Source of the DNA: Tumebacillus algifaecis
GTDB lineage: Bacteria > Bacillota > Bacilli > Tumebacillales > Tumebacillaceae
Assembly (NCBI RefSeq): GCF_002243515.1
Contig: NZ_CP022657.1
Location: forward strand, 154,001-218,000
Reading direction: 5' to 3'
DNA length: 64,000 nucleotides
Shown: piece after piece, positions 18,051-26,953 of the stretch
How the letters are laid out: every line of letters begins with the position of its first letter
Numbering within the stretch: position 1 is the first letter of the stretch
The notes under the pieces: generated by a model
What the model was told of the DNA's origin: nothing
The model's input: the letters and a program-made list of their open reading frames with translations, nothing else
Databases searched by the model: none
Program-made: the position numbers and the translations under genes

Positions 18051-18282
18051 GTCAGAGCTCCAAGGTTTCTGCTTGTTCTTGGTGCCGAACTGGATCTTGC
18101 GTACCAGTTGAAAGAACAGCCTCAGTGTTTAGCAAAAGCAAGCCAGAAGATCACGGATCGTCTGTTGTCAGAGCTCCGACGCTTCTGTCTGCGCTTGGTG
18201 CCAAACTGGATCTTGCGTATCAGTTGAAAGAACAGCGTCAGTATTTAGCAAAAGCAAGCCCGAAGATCACGGATCGTTGATC
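18051..18282 (+). repeat. Two tandem copies of a 116-bp unit, remnants of a gene 3' end
   Basis: Units start at 18051 and 18167 (both GTCAGAGCTCC) and share most positions. In one frame both encode a related peptide, GAxLDLAYQLKEQxQ followed by LAKASxKITDR; in the second unit it ends in TGA and runs straight into a terminator. This looks like the duplicated C-terminal end of a lost gene. No parent gene is in the window. Confidence 0.6.
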
Positions 18283-18299
18283 TTCGGGCTTGCTTTTTG
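18251..18299 (+). terminator. Terminator at the end of the second 116-bp unit
   Basis: A perfect 19-bp stem, AAAGCAAGCCCGAAGATCA with its complement, followed by TTTTT. Confidence 0.85.
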
Positions 18300-18318
18300 G
18301 CTTCGTGCGAACCTTGTT

Positions 18319-18354
18319 CAACGGTGTCTTCAAGGTTTGGCGGCACCGTTTTTG
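18319..18354 (+). terminator. Second terminator-like hairpin upstream of the giant gene
   Basis: AACGGTG pairs with CACCGTT, followed by TTTG. Confidence 0.5.
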
Positions 18355-18464
18355 TTCATTTGGAGCATGATTCGCAACTTGATTGTTCAATCGAGGAACA
18401 GGGATTTATATATACATGTCGAATTTCAATGTAAACTTTTTGTCGGAATGTAGAGGTGAGAAAC

Positions 18465-21400
18465 GTGTTCCAACCGCCGACTCAAGCTCCGGGCAGTCAA
18501 GGTCCTGTATCTGCTCAGCTTCCCATTCGATCGGAACAACAGACGCAAGATGTGACAGACAGAAGGTCCCCGAAGGCGGGCGTTGGTTCACTCTCGGCTG
18601 GTCAAATCTTGCAACTTCAAAAGACGGTCGGCAATCGGGCTGTCACTCAGATGTTGAAACAGCAGGTCGCACAACAACAAGAGAAAGACAGCAGTTCGCC
18701 TCAAGCCACGGATGAAATGATGGCGACGGGCGGCACAGCGCGATCGCTGCTCGAAGATGAGATACTCGATCTGGGCAGCACGATGTTTACCAACCTCAAG
18801 ACCGACTATTTGTATCCCCAACTGATCAAAAGCGGGGTCAAATTCTTGGTCGAATCGTTCATGAAAGCGACCGAAACATTTCTCGCGGTCGATTTGAATG
18901 ACCCAAGCTCTGACGTGAAAAAGGTGTTCACGTTGATGTTGTCGGCGTTGGGGACGTTTCGCCAACTCGTCAATACTTGGATCAACCTCAACCCGAATCT
19001 CAAGGCGGGTATCAAATACATCGTCGGCGTCATGATCCATAAATTTGATAGTTATACATCGAAATATTTGACGAAGGAATTTTTGCCGCACTTTGAATCA
19101 TTCGCTGCAGACGACGTTGAATCGGCGCAATGGGCGCAAGATTTCTTCTATTACTTCAACATTGTCGAGTCCTACGTTGGGTATACCGATATCATCAAGA
19201 ACACGACCAACATGATGCTCAAATGGTTTGGCTACCAAACGACCGACCAGTCGGAAGCGACGACAGAAACAACGGCGGAAACGGCAGATGCTCAGTCCAG
19301 CGCAGCGCCTGCGTCGAAATCGCCAGCGGAAGGAACGTCGATCGATCTCAAACTGATCAAACTCGACCTGCAGAAGCTGACCATCGCGAAAACGGAGGAC
19401 CAGACTCAGCACAAGGACAAAAAGCTGGGCGGTCTGGACTCGAAAAGCAGCGTGACCGTCCGCCTGTTCGGAAACGAGTACAAGGTGGATGAGATCCATG
19501 CGCGCTTAAACTGGAATCTGGAACTGTCGGTGGATGTTTCCTTCCTCGACAAAACGATTGTCGATCACTCCAGCTTCTTGATCTTCGACATCGAAAGGCT
19601 GATCTTGAACAAACTCACGGTGGGGAACAAGGGCCTCGACGAACTAGTGGTCAGCATCGGGAAATTCAAGGCAGGCTCCTTGTTGGAAATCGACCAAATC
19701 AGCGGCGGTTATCAAAAAGGCAAGGGCTACAAGTTCGGGGTAGGAGCGATGAATCTCCATCTGCCCAGCCCCTTCGATACGTCGATCAAAGCGGGTGCGG
19801 AACTCAATCTCGACCCGGACGGAGGTTTCCATTCGTTCGAGGTGAACAATTTCCAAGTTGGGAAATCGCTGTCGATGGAACGAGCCCTGTTGAACAAAGA
19901 GTACCTGCACATTCAGGAACTGGTCTTCGATCTTAACAAATACAACATTCCGCTCAAACCGGTCTTGAAAGATTTGCTGGTCACCAAAGACAAAAAGATC
20001 AAGTCCCTGCAAGGTGGAGTCAGCGTCCAAGACTTAGAAGTCCTCGAGGGTCTGATCATCAGCGGTGAGGCCACCGTCGGCTACGATGGTGTCTTCTTTA
20101 TCCAAGTGGCGGGTGCGAAGATCCTCTTGGATCAGAAGTTTGTCAGCGGCTACGGCGCGATCAAAAAATTGCGCTACAACACAGATCGGACCCTGGAAGG
20201 GGAGATTGAAGAGCTCGCCTTCTCGGTGGGCGTGTTCTCATTTGCCGCTCAAGATGTGATCATCAACAAGGATGGCAGTCTGTCGATTGCGGAAGCGGGT
20301 GTCGTGCTCGGCAAGCAAGATAAAGTCTCGTCGGCAGATCTGGACAAGATGTCGCAAGGTGGCGGCAAGGAAAGCCTGAAGCGTTCGCTCGGCGCGAAGG
20401 AGAAATCGAGCAGTTTTAGCTCGCCAGTCTCCGTCCACCTGAAAGCAAAAGGGATCACGATCAAAGACGGTAACGTCGAAGTCCAAGAATATGAGAAATG
20501 GATCGGTCCGAGCAAAGTCTACAAGATCAGTCTGTTTGGCGGGGCCATTCAAGGGATGGTCGATCAGGAAGAGGAGAAAGCGCGCATCTATGGGCGCTTC
20601 TCGTTCCCGAAAAATCTTGGTTTCTGGCCGATCAAGATCGGCGCGTCGATGCCGATCCCGCCGACTCCGCTGTCCCTGTTTGCTGAAGTCGGGATCGGCG
20701 GAGGCTTCACGGCGCAAGTGGCCGGAGAGGTGGCGAAAGATCGGTCGCTGCCAGAGGAATCGGTCTATGACGTAAGGGCGTTGGCCCAGTTGGATGCGTT
20801 TCTGAACTTCTCGGTGGGGGCCGGTATCCAGCTCGGTCACGATTTCCTGATCGCGGTGAAGGCGTATCTGCAAGCATCGGCCCAGATCAACGCCTCGACC
20901 AGTGCGGAGCTGAGCGGTCGAGTCAGATGGAACCCAGACACTCAGAAACTGGAGCAAGACAAGTCGAAACCGGTACAGCTCGAGTATGAGATCGATGCAG
21001 AACTCACCGCAAAAATTGAAGCGCTGCTCGACTTTGTTGCCTTTGTCATCTTCCGGAAGACGCTGTTTTCGAAAACGTTGGGTTCTTGGACGCTCGGCAA
21101 ATATCACATGTCGGGCGTGGTGGGGGAAAAGAAAGGCAAGTTGACCGATCAAATCGACACCCCGAATCGGAAAGGCTCGGAGGAAGGCACCTTAGGCGGG
21201 GCGATTCCAGGTAAAATCAAACTGCCCGAGAAGAAGGTGGTGGACGATCTGGTACAAGGCCACGAGATCATGAAAAACCTCAAAGAGAAGACTAGCGATG
21301 AACGCAAGCTGTATCGAGCGGCTCACGATCTGTTGTCGCTGGAAGCAGACTTGGATCAGGAGAAGAGCCAAGAGGTGCAGGAGCGAATTCGTTCGGTGGC

Positions 21401-21761
21401 CAAAAAACCTGAAAAAGTGGACGGATTGGTGGACAAGGCGCATAAGTATATCAGCAGTCGCAGCGACGGGGAGCGGAAGTCCTATTTGATGACCAAGGAA
21501 GAATGGATCGAATACTCCGACCTCGGTAGCAAACGCACCTCGATCACAGTTGTCGATTCCTTGCTGGAAACCTACCACCAAGAAGCAGATCCGAGCAAAA
21601 AATTGGAGCTGCTCGAAGAATTGCGCAAACATCTCAACAAATACCTCAAAGAATTTGGCAAAGGTCGCAAACCGATGGTCATGCGGCTTCTGATTGATAC
21701 GAACAAAGAGGAAGAGCTTTTGAAAAACCTGTCCGTTCCGGCGGCGAGCAGCAGTCTGTGA
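18465..21761 (+). CDS. Giant beta-rich protein with N-terminal LQ-x-x-VGN-R-A-V motif, second copy
   Basis: 1,098 residues from GTG 18465, which sits 6 bases after GAGGTG and gives MFQPPTQAPG, matching the start of the paralogue at 5292-8495; a GTG at 18456 overlaps the ribosome site. Residues 48-64 read ILQLQKTVGNRAVTQML. The remainder parallels the paralogue: helical N-terminal part, an Ala/Thr/Ser-rich linker (about 265-290), long beta-strand region with HSSFLIFDIERL, GGYQKGKGYKFG, EYEKWIGPSKV and LFGGAIQG, and a charged helical tail. No signal peptide, no transmembrane segment and no recognisable catalytic motif. The N-terminal motif is known from proteins of contractile-injection-system and DUF4157 contexts; role as a delivered toxin or scaffold is inference. 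Confidence 0.75.
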   Translation: MFQPPTQAPGSQGPVSAQLPIRSEQQTQDVTDRRSPKAGVGSLSAGQILQLQKTVGNRAVTQMLKQQVAQQQEKDSSSPQATDEMMATGGTARSLLEDEILDLGSTMFTNLKTDYLYPQLIKSGVKFLVESFMKATETFLAVDLNDPSSDVKKVFTLMLSALGTFRQLVNTWINLNPNLKAGIKYIVGVMIHKFDSYTSKYLTKEFLPHFESFAADDVESAQWAQDFFYYFNIVESYVGYTDIIKNTTNMMLKWFGYQTTDQSEATTETTAETADAQSSAAPASKSPAEGTSIDLKLIKLDLQKLTIAKTEDQTQHKDKKLGGLDSKSSVTVRLFGNEYKVDEIHARLNWNLELSVDVSFLDKTIVDHSSFLIFDIERLILNKLTVGNKGLDELVVSIGKFKAGSLLEIDQISGGYQKGKGYKFGVGAMNLHLPSPFDTSIKAGAELNLDPDGGFHSFEVNNFQVGKSLSMERALLNKEYLHIQELVFDLNKYNIPLKPVLKDLLVTKDKKIKSLQGGVSVQDLEVLEGLIISGEATVGYDGVFFIQVAGAKILLDQKFVSGYGAIKKLRYNTDRTLEGEIEELAFSVGVFSFAAQDVIINKDGSLSIAEAGVVLGKQDKVSSADLDKMSQGGGKESLKRSLGAKEKSSSFSSPVSVHLKAKGITIKDGNVEVQEYEKWIGPSKVYKISLFGGAIQGMVDQEEEKARIYGRFSFPKNLGFWPIKIGASMPIPPTPLSLFAEVGIGGGFTAQVAGEVAKDRSLPEESVYDVRALAQLDAFLNFSVGAGIQLGHDFLIAVKAYLQASAQINASTSAELSGRVRWNPDTQKLEQDKSKPVQLEYEIDAELTAKIEALLDFVAFVIFRKTLFSKTLGSWTLGKYHMSGVVGEKKGKLTDQIDTPNRKGSEEGTLGGAIPGKIKLPEKKVVDDLVQGHEIMKNLKEKTSDERKLYRAAHDLLSLEADLDQEKSQEVQERIRSVAKKPEKVDGLVDKAHKYISSRSDGERKSYLMTKEEWIEYSDLGSKRTSITVVDSLLETYHQEADPSKKLELLEELRKHLNKYLKEFGKGRKPMVMRLLIDTNKEEELLKNLSVPAASSSL

Positions 21762-21809
21762 TTTGCACGCGGCAGAGCGATCACAACTCTATAGTGGAAT
21801 GGAATCGAG

Positions 21810-21838
21810 AACAGATCACCCGCGAGGTGGTCTGTTTT
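21810..21838 (+). terminator. Terminator after the second giant gene
   Basis: ACAGATCACC pairs with GGTGGTCTGT, followed by TTTC. Confidence 0.75.
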
Positions 21839-21978
21839 CGTGTGCGCTCGTTGGTTGCGCAAGCCCTAGTTGGAAAAGTCGTGCACAGGAGCGACGGCGC
21901 AACACGGGGCTGGCAATTGTCGTCCCTGCGCATTGAAAGATGCGGCGAAGCGCCGCCTATGCATAGAGACGAGCACGC

Positions 21979-22006
21979 AAGACGCTGTGACCTGCAGCGT
22001 CTTTTG
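21979..22006 (+). terminator. Hairpin with T tract upstream of the btr-like gene
   Basis: AAGACGCTG pairs with CAGCGTCTT around TGACCTG, followed by TTTG. The stretch 21839-21978 before it holds no gene. Confidence 0.5.
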
Positions 22007-22099
22007 TAATGATGACGACCCGAAGTCGGGTGAGCAGGTCGATGTAAAGAGCACTCGGTGTGAGAGAAATGCTGGCACAAGAGTGTTCTTTTTTGATAT

Positions 22100-22118
22100 G
22101 ATAATGATAATCATTATC
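22100..22118 (+). promoter_or_regulatory. Fur box of the btr-like gene
   Basis: The 19 bases match the classical Fur consensus (GATAATGATAATCATTATC) exactly. It ends 21 bases before the ATG at 22140, so the gene should be repressed by Fur with iron. Confidence 0.9.
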
Positions 22119-22139
22119 ATTAAAACGGAGGATACCGCT

Positions 22140-23801
22140 ATGATTGTGACTGCATCGAATCGAAACAATCAAGAAAGGAAACGGTTGCATGAATTTAGTC
22201 AGATGACTGCGAGGCTGTGGGAGGTTGAAATTGTCACGGTAGACAATGCGCTGCACACCGTCCAGCAGTTGACGACATCCTGTACACTTTTAATGCTGTT
22301 GAGCGGGGCAGGGACGCTGGAGCGGGATCGGAGTGTCTGTCAAATGCGGCAAGACTCGATCTACTTCTGTCCGCCGGGCAGTACGTTTGGGGTGATCGGC
22401 GATCAGCAAGCGGAGTGTTCGCTGCTGGTGGTTCGATTCGGCCTGTTTCAGGTGTCGAATCGAAACAAACAACAGCTGCATGCGGCCAATGTGGAAGGTC
22501 TTTTTCCCACAGAAGGTGAGATTCGGAGTGATCGGGCGGGCCATCTGCTCTCCCTGTGCCGCTCGATGTATGAAAATTTCTGCCATCGTGATGTGTTGAA
22601 GCGTTGGCGGGCCCAACTCGACTGTCAGGAGTTGCTGTACGAGCTGATGGCGATGGCGCAACGGGAGACCAAAAACGATACGCGCCAAGGGTTGGAACGG
22701 TCCAAGGAGTACATCGAAGAGCATTTTCGCGAAGAGCTGACGATCGATCGGCTGGCCGAGATCGCCGGACTCAGCCCGAAGTATTTTGTTGCGCTATTCA
22801 AAAAGACGTTTGGCATCAGCGCACTCGACCATTTGACACAGATCAGGATGCGCAAGGCCAAGCAACTGCTGCTCTGTTCGGAACGACTGATGCGCGATGT
22901 TGCGCATGAGGTCGGCTATGTGGATGAGTTTTATTTTAGCCGCAAATTTAAGAAGGCGGTCGGCCTGTCGCCATCCGCTTTTATCAAAAAACGAAAATGC
23001 AAAGTGGCCGTCTACGGTTCCACCGCGCTGATCGGCTATCTGATGGCGCTGGAGGTGGTTCCTTTTGCCGCCCCCCTGCATCGCAAATGGTCGCGGTATT
23101 ATTTTGATCTGCTCGGGGCGGACATCCCCGTACACCTCGATGCTTACCGCCAAAATCACAACCGTTCGGCCAACTTGGACAAACTGGCCGCGACTGCGCC
23201 CGACCTGATCATCTGCACCTCCGGGCTGGAAGCGTGGGAGAAGCAACGATTGATCGAAATCGCGCCAATCTTTGAAATGCCCGCCGAGAGTGCAGGCTGG
23301 CAGCAACAGTTGCGAGCAGTCGCCGCTCGACTCGATGAGCAAGCACAGGCCGAGCGCTGGATCGCGGCGTTTGAGCACAAGACGGCGGCAGTATCTGCGC
23401 GGATCGGTCAGCAGTTGCAACAGCATACGATTCTGACGGTGCGCTATCGGGAAGATTGCCTGTACGCCCACTGCAACCGCGGGATGTCCGATGTGCTCTT
23501 CGAACGACTGGGGCTGCAATCTCCCTATCCAGCGTTAGATACTCCGTTCGATCTTCCGCTGACGATGGAAGAGTTAGATGCCAGCGGGGCCGATCATCTT
23601 TTGCTGCTCGTCTGGCAGGAGTCGGGCACGCTGGACGGATGGAAGAAGTTGCAGCAATCTCCGCAATGGTTGTCTTTGGAGGCGGTGCGGGAGAACAAGC
23701 TGAGCTTGATCTCCTCCGAGCCGTGGCGCGAATATTCCCCGATCGCGCTCGATCGGATGCTCGATGATGCAGCCCTGCTGTTTTCGGGAAATTGTCCATA
23801 A
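22140..23801 (+). CDS. AraC-type regulator fused to a siderophore-binding-protein-like domain (Btr-like)
   Basis: 553 residues from ATG 22140 (CGGAGG 9 bases upstream); the longer open frame would run through the Fur box and is rejected. Residues ~30-130 are a cupin-like AraC sensor, ~180-275 two helix-turn-helix units (ELTIDRLAEIAGLSPKYFVALF; VAHEVGYVDEFYFSRKFKK), and ~285-550 a Peripla_BP_2-like domain without signal peptide, containing KLAATAPDLIICTSG. In Bacillus subtilis Btr has this architecture and activates feuABC-ybbA when it binds bacillibactin. Here it directly precedes feuABC-like genes, so the same role is very likely. Confidence 0.87.
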   Translation: MIVTASNRNNQERKRLHEFSQMTARLWEVEIVTVDNALHTVQQLTTSCTLLMLLSGAGTLERDRSVCQMRQDSIYFCPPGSTFGVIGDQQAECSLLVVRFGLFQVSNRNKQQLHAANVEGLFPTEGEIRSDRAGHLLSLCRSMYENFCHRDVLKRWRAQLDCQELLYELMAMAQRETKNDTRQGLERSKEYIEEHFREELTIDRLAEIAGLSPKYFVALFKKTFGISALDHLTQIRMRKAKQLLLCSERLMRDVAHEVGYVDEFYFSRKFKKAVGLSPSAFIKKRKCKVAVYGSTALIGYLMALEVVPFAAPLHRKWSRYYFDLLGADIPVHLDAYRQNHNRSANLDKLAATAPDLIICTSGLEAWEKQRLIEIAPIFEMPAESAGWQQQLRAVAARLDEQAQAERWIAAFEHKTAAVSARIGQQLQQHTILTVRYREDCLYAHCNRGMSDVLFERLGLQSPYPALDTPFDLPLTMEELDASGADHLLLLVWQESGTLDGWKKLQQSPQWLSLEAVRENKLSLISSEPWREYSPIALDRMLDDAALLFSGNCP

Positions 23802-23850
23802 CTTTTCGGCAGATCGTCCATGGTCGGGCGGGAGGAGGATCACTATAATC

Positions 23851-23869
23851 AATAGTGAGAATCATTATC
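23851..23869 (+). promoter_or_regulatory. Fur box of the feuABC-like operon
   Basis: AATAGTGAGAATCATTATC, 16 of 19 positions equal to the Fur consensus, 46 bases before the substrate-binding-protein start. Confidence 0.85.
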
Positions 23870-23914
23870 AATTAGGGATATTGGGCGATGGTTGAAAGGG
23901 GCTGCAAAGTCAGA

Positions 23915-24892
23915 ATGAAAAAGATACTCGCAAATTTGGCTCTGATGTTGATGTGTGTGGCTGTGGTGACAGGATGTGGGAGCGACAGTAAAGGAAAAGA
24001 AGAGCAGCAGGGCGCACAGACGGAGCAAAAGCAAGAGCAAGCGGAGCCGACTACGAAAGTCGTGAAGTATTTAGATCAGGAATACACGCTTCCAGCAAAA
24101 ACGGAACGCATCGTCATCACCGGGGCGGTAGAAGCGATGGAAGACTCGATCGTGCTCGACGTCAACCCGGTCGGTGCGATCAGCTTCTCCGGTGCCTTTC
24201 CTGACTTGTTCAAACCGATCACCGGGGCTAGCACCTCGACAGGTGAGAAGATGGAACCGAACTTTGAGACGATCTTGTCGCTGAAACCGGATGTCATTCT
24301 CGCTTCCTCCAAATTCAAGCCAGAAGTGGTCGAGAAGTTGAAGAAAATTACGGTGACGATTCCGTACTCCCATGTCGCGACCAATTGGGAGGCCAACCTG
24401 ACGCTGCTCGGGGAGCTGAGCGGCAAGCAAGAGCAGGCGGCCAAGGAGATCGCGAAGTACAAAGCAGATCTGGAAGCTGCCAAAACGAAGCTGAGCAGCA
24501 AGTTGAAGGATAAGAAAGTGGTGGCGGTGCGCATCCGCAACGGTCAGATTTACGTGTACCCGGCCGCCGTATTTTTTAACCCGGTGCTGTATGGCGACTT
24601 GGGCTTGACGGTGCCGAGCGAAGTTCAGGCGGCGAAGGCGCAGGAGTTGATCTCCATCGAGAAGTTTGCCGAGATGAACCCGGATTACCTGTTCGTGCAG
24701 TATTTGGCCGATGAGAACAAAGATACTCCGAATGCGCTGAAAGAAGTGCAGGAAAACCCGATCCTCAAACAAACGAATGCGTTCAAAAATGGCAAAACGT
24801 TCGTCAATGTGGTCGATCCGCTGGCACAGGGCGGTACCGCTTACAGCAAGATCGAATTTTTGAAAGCGGCTGTTGAAAATCTTTCCAAATAG
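23915..24892 (+). CDS. feuA: Iron-siderophore ABC transporter substrate-binding lipoprotein, FeuA-like
   Basis: 325 residues. A lipoprotein signal ends at Cys21 (CVAVVTGC), so it is anchored on the outer face of the membrane. KYLDQEYTLPAKTERIVI, EPNFETILSLKPDVILAS and VNVVDPLAQGG are strongly FeuA-like; FeuA binds ferric bacillibactin and related triscatecholates. ATG 23915 gives a normal signal peptide; AAAGGGG is 13 bases upstream, and an ATG at 23888 is a less likely start. First gene of a feuA-feuB-feuC-esterase operon with a Fur box; no ATPase gene is included, so a shared ATPase elsewhere (as with FhuC/YusV) is expected. Confidence 0.88.
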   Translation: MKKILANLALMLMCVAVVTGCGSDSKGKEEQQGAQTEQKQEQAEPTTKVVKYLDQEYTLPAKTERIVITGAVEAMEDSIVLDVNPVGAISFSGAFPDLFKPITGASTSTGEKMEPNFETILSLKPDVILASSKFKPEVVEKLKKITVTIPYSHVATNWEANLTLLGELSGKQEQAAKEIAKYKADLEAAKTKLSSKLKDKKVVAVRIRNGQIYVYPAAVFFNPVLYGDLGLTVPSEVQAAKAQELISIEKFAEMNPDYLFVQYLADENKDTPNALKEVQENPILKQTNAFKNGKTFVNVVDPLAQGGTAYSKIEFLKAAVENLSK

Positions 24893-24914
24893 TTGAGGGT
24901 AAGGCGTGTTGCAC

Positions 24915-25922
24915 ATGAAATTCCAATCACGAATGCGGATGTTCGTCATGCTGATCGCGCCGATCGCAGCCCTGCTGCTGGTGGTGGCCTCTATCCTATA
25001 CGGGGCGAAACAGATCACAGCGACGACCGTGTGGGAGTCGTTGTTCTGGTTCGATGCCAGCAATGTGGATCATCAAATCATCTGGAGTTCGCGCTTGCCG
25101 CGAGCAGTAGGCGCGATCTTGATCGGCTGTTTTCTGGCCGTCTCAGGTGCGCTCATGCAGGGGATGACAAGAAATTATCTGGCATCCCCTTCCATGATGG
25201 GCGTCTCGGACGGTTCTGTCTTTGTCATCACATTGTTGATGGTGTTCGTGCCAAGCGCGCATTCCACCCAGTTGATTCTGTTTTCGATGCTCGGTTCAGC
25301 GCTCGGTGCGGGACTGGTCTTCGGCATCGCGTGGTTGATTCCGAACGGGATGTCTCCGGTGCGCCTCGCCATACTTGGCATCATCATCGGGACGTTTCTG
25401 AGCGGGGTGGCCGACGCGGTCGCCACCTATTTTCAGATTTCGCAAAGTGTTAGCTTTTGGTACAATGCGCGGTTGCATCAGATGGACCCCGCTTTGATCA
25501 AGCTGTCGATTCCGTTTGCGTTCGTCGGGCTGATGCTGGCCTTGGTCGCCTCCCGATCGCTGTTGGTTCTGTCGTTCGGGGAGGATGTCGCCGCCAGTCT
25601 TGGGCAACGCACGTGGATCGTCAAAGCGGTCACGATCTTGGCGGTCGTCATCTTGACCGGAGTATCGGTCGCCTTGGCCGGGAAAATTGCCTTTGTCGGG
25701 CTGATCATTCCGCATATCGCCAGGTTTTTAGTTGGTGTCGATCATCGGTGGACCGTTCCTGTTTCGGGCGTGCTAGGTGGCCTGTTTTTGCCGTTGTGCG
25801 ACATCATCGCCCGCTTTCTCAATCATCCGTTTGAAACACCGATCGGTGTGGTGACCGCCCTGTTCGGCGTTCCTTTCTTCCTGTACTTGATCAAGACGAG
25901 AGGAGGCGGGAAGCATGCCTAA
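24915..25922 (+). CDS. feuB: Iron-siderophore ABC transporter permease, FeuB-like
   Basis: 335 residues, FecCD-family permease. About nine to ten hydrophobic segments, with SRLPRAVGAILIGCFLAVSG and GKIAFVGLIIPHIARFLVG, the latter matching the conserved FVGLxxPHxxR motif that contacts the ATPase. ATG 24915 follows AAGG by 10 bases; GTG 24906 is an alternative. Pairs with the next gene, overlapping it by 8 bases. Confidence 0.87.
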   Translation: MKFQSRMRMFVMLIAPIAALLLVVASILYGAKQITATTVWESLFWFDASNVDHQIIWSSRLPRAVGAILIGCFLAVSGALMQGMTRNYLASPSMMGVSDGSVFVITLLMVFVPSAHSTQLILFSMLGSALGAGLVFGIAWLIPNGMSPVRLAILGIIIGTFLSGVADAVATYFQISQSVSFWYNARLHQMDPALIKLSIPFAFVGLMLALVASRSLLVLSFGEDVAASLGQRTWIVKAVTILAVVILTGVSVALAGKIAFVGLIIPHIARFLVGVDHRWTVPVSGVLGGLFLPLCDIIARFLNHPFETPIGVVTALFGVPFFLYLIKTRGGGKHA

Positions 25923-26934
25923 GCTATCGAACGCGCGCTTCTGGACCGTCTTGGGGTCGAGTCTTGTGCTGATTGTGATCGTCGCTTATCTCAGCGTGAC
26001 GAACGGTACATTCGATCTGTCGGTCCTCGATGTGTGCAAAACGCTGTTGCGCATCGACCCGCTTCCAGAGCACGATCTGGTCGTCTTCGAATTTCGCTTG
26101 CCGCGCCTTGTGCTCGGGGCGTTGATCGGCTGTGCGCTCGGAACGGCCGGAGCGGTGATTCAGGGCGTGACGCGCAACGGGCTGGCAGACCCTGGCATCC
26201 TTGGCATCAACGCCGGAGCGGGCATGGCTGTCGTTTTGTTCATGTTTCTGTTCCAAGGGGTGCTTAGCACGACCAGTTGGTGGTCTGTGCTCTCGATGCC
26301 ATTGTTTGGGCTGATCGGCGGGTTGATCGCGACGGCTGTCATCTATCTGTTCGCCACGCAGAACGGGCGGCTGGACGCACAGCGCCTCATTTTGGTCGGC
26401 ATCGCGATCGCTTCAGGATTCGGGGCGATCACGATGTATCTTTCGCTGAAGATGAATCCGCGGGACTTCGAGATGGCTGTCGTCTGGCTTTCGGGCAGCA
26501 TTCACAGCGCCAACTGGAAATTTGTTGTCATGATGTTGCCGTGGTTTCTGCTGGTGCCTGTGATCTGGTTTCGCTCGCACATCCTGGATCTGTTTCAAAT
26601 GGAACGGGACAGCGTGCGCGGGTTGGGCGTGTCTGTGGAACGCGAGACCAACATCCTGCTGCTTTGCAGCATCGGTCTGGTCAGCGCGAGCGTTGCTGTC
26701 TCAGGCAGTATCGGCTTCGTCGGTCTGATCGCACCGCACCTAGCCCGACGTTTGATCGGCTGGCAACATCGCCAAATCATTCCGATCAGCGGTGTCATCG
26801 GCATGGCGATCGTCATGTCGGGCGACTTGATCGGTCGATCGGTGTTCGCACCTGCGGAGTTGGCGGTGGGGATTGTCATCTCGATCATCGGCGTTCCCTA
26901 CTATGTCTATCTGCTGATGCGGACGAAGAAGTGA
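25915..26934 (+). CDS. feuC: Iron-siderophore ABC transporter permease, FeuC-like
   Basis: 339 residues, FecCD family. Contains EFRLPRLVLGALIGCALG, TRNGLADPGILGINAGAG and SIGFVGLIAPHLARRLIGW. The ATG lies within the end of feuB behind GAGGAGGCGGG, so the two permease halves are translationally coupled. Confidence 0.88.
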   Translation: MPKLSNARFWTVLGSSLVLIVIVAYLSVTNGTFDLSVLDVCKTLLRIDPLPEHDLVVFEFRLPRLVLGALIGCALGTAGAVIQGVTRNGLADPGILGINAGAGMAVVLFMFLFQGVLSTTSWWSVLSMPLFGLIGGLIATAVIYLFATQNGRLDAQRLILVGIAIASGFGAITMYLSLKMNPRDFEMAVVWLSGSIHSANWKFVVMMLPWFLLVPVIWFRSHILDLFQMERDSVRGLGVSVERETNILLLCSIGLVSASVAVSGSIGFVGLIAPHLARRLIGWQHRQIIPISGVIGMAIVMSGDLIGRSVFAPAELAVGIVISIIGVPYYVYLLMRTKK

Positions 26935-26953
26935 GAGGCGAAGAGGAGGATCT

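Noticed and set aside
20238-21152. 304-codon minus-strand ORF
   Set aside because: Antisense to the second giant gene; Arg/Leu/Phe-rich shadow translation.
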